Source: JANPII01 sp031424915 (lineage in GTDB: Bacteria; Pseudomonadota; Alphaproteobacteria; Rickettsiales; Midichloriaceae). From it: a DNA stretch of 5,628 nucleotides. The translations under genes and the position numbers were made by a program. The notes under the pieces are model-generated. The model was not told the origin of the DNA, searched no databases, and saw nothing but the letters and a program-made list of their open reading frames with translations. Below, piece by piece: positions 5,280-5,628 of the stretch (the first letter of the stretch is position 1; each line of letters opens with the position of its first letter). The stretch spans positions 1 through 5,628 of the forward strand of contig JANPII010000139.1 in NCBI GenBank assembly GCA_031424915.1, given 5' to 3'.

Positions 5280-5628
5280 ATGCTTCTGCCTAACTTGATT
5301 ACTGCACTCATTACCCCATTTCACAATGATGGAAGCTTGGATTTAGCCAGCTTCTCAAATTTAGTACGCTGGCAAATTGAACAGGGAGTGCGAGGTTTTG
5401 TCCTATTTGGCTCTACTGGAGAAGGAATGAGCCTTGATTTTGCAGAGCGCAAAACCTTATTTGAGGCAGCATCCAATATTATAGCAGAAGGGGATAAGGT
5501 ACAAATTATAGTTACCGCCAGTAGCCCTAGCACACACATAGCAATTGAACAAGCTAAGCAAGCCCAAGATATGGGGGCAGATGCAATTCTTGCCACTGCT
5601 CCCTGTTATGTTAAGCCAACACAAGAGG
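5280..5628 (+). CDS. dapA: 4-hydroxy-tetrahydrodipicolinate synthase, N-terminal part (cut by window edge)
   Basis: Condenses pyruvate with aspartate semialdehyde, the first committed step to meso-diaminopimelate for peptidoglycan and to lysine. The first 116 codons show the TIM-barrel start NLITALITPFHNDGSLD (5-21), then FGSTGEGMSL (43-52, matching the GTTGES loop that binds pyruvate) and APCYVKPTQE (107-116, matching PYYNRPSQEG). The second threonine of GTTGE and the catalytic tyrosine (Y110) are kept; the first threonine is Ser and the residue before the tyrosine is Cys. The Schiff-base lysine lies beyond the window. The ATG is the first start after an in-frame TAG at 5271-5273; AGG (5272-5274) gives a weak ribosome binding site. 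N-acetylneuraminate lyase and other relatives share the fold, but the KPTQE stretch favours DapA. Confidence 0.88.
   Translation, partial: MLLPNLITALITPFHNDGSLDLASFSNLVRWQIEQGVRGFVLFGSTGEGMSLDFAERKTLFEAASNIIAEGDKVQIIVTASSPSTHIAIEQAKQAQDMGADAILATAPCYVKPTQE

Noticed and set aside
5321..5596. Open reading frame on the minus strand, opposite dapA
   Set aside because: It mirrors the conserved dapA codons; dapA has clear family motifs and a promoter, and this frame has neither.

Overview
The window looks like an AT-rich alphaproteobacterium. NusG carries alphaproteobacterial-type stretches (the NAPKVTGFLG segment and the TPVEL...QVEKV end), and SecE is the short single-helix type. The AT-rich spacers and the degenerate CATTGCGAGC-type repeat suggest a Rickettsiales/Holosporales-like, possibly host-associated lineage. 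A glucose-6-phosphate isomerase and a dapA argue against Rickettsia in the strict sense, which lacks glycolysis. The lineage is inferred from memory of these families, not from a search.

Layout. Positions 1-887 (minus strand) hold the conserved run secE-nusG-rplK, with 15 bases or fewer between genes; rplK runs off the left edge. None of the three begins with ATG (GTG, TTG, GTG), and each has a clear Shine-Dalgarno sequence. The 200-base spacer 888-1087 is a divergent promoter region: secE reads left, and pgi (1088-2293) reads right. After pgi come two degenerate copies of a dispersed palindromic-type repeat (about 2294-2344), then an extended -10 promoter. That promoter drives an unrecognised protein with about six membrane segments (2434-3174). 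A tRNA-Pro(UGG) with its own near-consensus promoter lies at 3249-3325. It is followed after 52 bases by a complete membrane histidine kinase (3378-5201) with a PDC/Cache-like outer domain and no adjacent response regulator. The window ends in the first 116 codons of dapA (5280 onward), which has its own promoter placed partly inside the hairpin that follows the kinase gene.

How they fit. The left block serves transcription, translation and secretion. The right-hand genes are separate single-gene units (glycolysis, unknown membrane protein, tRNA plus sensor kinase, lysine/diaminopimelate synthesis), most with their own recognisable sigma70-type promoter. The exception is the kinase, which has no visible promoter and may be transcribed with the tRNA.

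No clear new multi-gene system is visible. The points most worth checking are the unknown membrane protein with a possible internal duplication, the orphan kinase behind the tRNA, the L11 residue change at a thiostrepton-associated proline, and the hairpins that share bases with -35 boxes.
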